This document shows, one piece after another, positions 14,387-14,770 of a stretch of 14,770 nt of DNA. This DNA comes from Chloroflexota bacterium (lineage in GTDB: Bacteria; Chloroflexota; Limnocylindria; Limnocylindrales; CSP1-4): positions 1 to 14,770 of the forward strand of contig JAJYGK010000176.1 in assembly GCA_021790715.1 (NCBI GenBank). The letters run 5' to 3'. Each line of letters starts with the position of its first letter. Positions within the stretch are counted from its first letter, which is position 1. The notes beneath the pieces are model-generated. The model had not been told where the DNA came from, did no database searches, and worked only from the letters and a program-made list of their open reading frames with translations. Position numbers and translations under genes: made by a program.

Positions 14387-14770
14387 ATGACCGGGCAGCG
14401 CCGCGCGATCGTGCTCGTCCACAATCCCGTCGCCCCCTACTCCCGGGCGCTCCGGATCGCCCGCTCGCTGGAGGCGGCAGGCTGGGAGGTCCTGATCGCC
14501 GGCACCGCCCGGGCCGGGCTGCCCGACGAGGAGCGCGACGGCACGGTCCGGATCGTGCGCGTCCACCCCGCCGGCCCGCTCGCGCCCTTCGTGGAGCCTC
14601 GCGACGGGACCGGCCGTGCCATCGTCGCCCGGACCGACGGGGCGCTCGCCCGCGCGGGCCGGGCCGCGGCGCGGGTCACCCGCATCGGCCTCCTCGCGCG
14701 CATTCGCACGCCCACGCCTCGCCGCGTGCTGGGCGTGCTGCGCTGGCCGCTTCCCGCCCGCGCGTGGGCC
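14387..14770 (+). CDS. Glycosyltransferase N-terminal domain, 3'-truncated by window edge
   Basis: The frame from ATG 14387 stays open to the last base (128 codons seen). It begins RRAIVLVHNPVAPYSRALRIARSL, then EAAGWEVLIAGTARAGLPDEERDGTVRIVRV. This is the same strand-helix-strand order and LP-x-x-ER-DG loop as the N-termini of the other glycosyltransferases here (compare LPARERLDGV at 51-60 of the gene at 11052-12266), so it is the acceptor domain of another GT4-like enzyme. The following Arg/Ala-rich segment resembles the variable linker region of its neighbours. The donor domain lies outside the window, so neither the catalytic residues nor the substrate can be judged. The upstream leaderless promoter supports the chosen start. 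It is divergent from the fused glycosyltransferase across a 70-base gap. Confidence 0.8.
   Translation, partial: MTGQRRAIVLVHNPVAPYSRALRIARSLEAAGWEVLIAGTARAGLPDEERDGTVRIVRVHPAGPLAPFVEPRDGTGRAIVARTDGALARAGRAAARVTRIGLLARIRTPTPRRVLGVLRWPLPARAWA

Noticed and set aside
14317..14424. Longer N-terminus for the fused glycosyltransferase from 14424
   Set aside because: It would cross the divergent promoter and the start of the neighbouring gene; ATG 14316 opens the conserved first strand.
1..14770. CRISPR array, tRNA/rRNA genes, insertion sequences or attachment sites
   Set aside because: No spaced repeat series, no tRNA-like cloverleaf, no transposase or integrase motif was seen on either strand; only short in-gene tandem repeats and the twin operators.

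Overview
The window is very GC-rich throughout (visibly about 70% or more). It shows GTG and TTG starts, genes that overlap by 1-4 bases, and several promoters whose -10 box lies only 5-10 bases before the start codon, suggesting leaderless mRNAs. With a UPF0182 membrane protein present, this fits a high-GC actinobacterium or a Chloroflexota lineage. No marker gene here decides between them.

Layout from left to right. (1) Bases 1-4339 (+): three family-4-like glycosyltransferases in one translationally coupled run. The first is cut by the window edge. All three are paralogues sharing the same motif set (NCP, Y-x-G-x-x-x-x-x-RG, NKLFE). (2) Bases 4366-5913: an atypical short-chain dehydrogenase (-) and a TetR-family repressor (+), divergent, with two near-identical 20-base palindromes between them. 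(3) Bases 6111-9143 (-): a 1010-residue UPF0182 membrane protein with seven membrane helices. (4) Bases 9329-12266 (+): a tight three-gene operon encoding an ABC-2 polysaccharide-export permease, its ATPase and a fourth glycosyltransferase. (5) Bases 12295-14316 (-): a large glycosyltransferase with canonical EX7E residues and an extra C-terminal domain I do not recognise. (6) Bases 14387-14770 (+): the beginning of a sixth glycosyltransferase, divergent from the previous gene and cut by the right edge.

Taken together this is part of a cell-surface glycan locus. Cytoplasmic glycosyltransferases would build a glycan on a lipid carrier, and the Wzm/Wzt-type (TagG/TagH-like) transporter would move it across the membrane. 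The SDR/TetR pair and the UPF0182 gene look like an unrelated block between the two glycan sub-operons. No tRNA, rRNA, CRISPR array, transposase or integrase was seen.

I do not see a clearly new multi-gene system. The most unusual items are the double operator between the SDR and tetR genes, the mirrored leaderless promoters at 14317-14386, the unknown domain fused to the glycosyltransferase at 12295-14316, and a coding-like stretch downstream of UPF0182.
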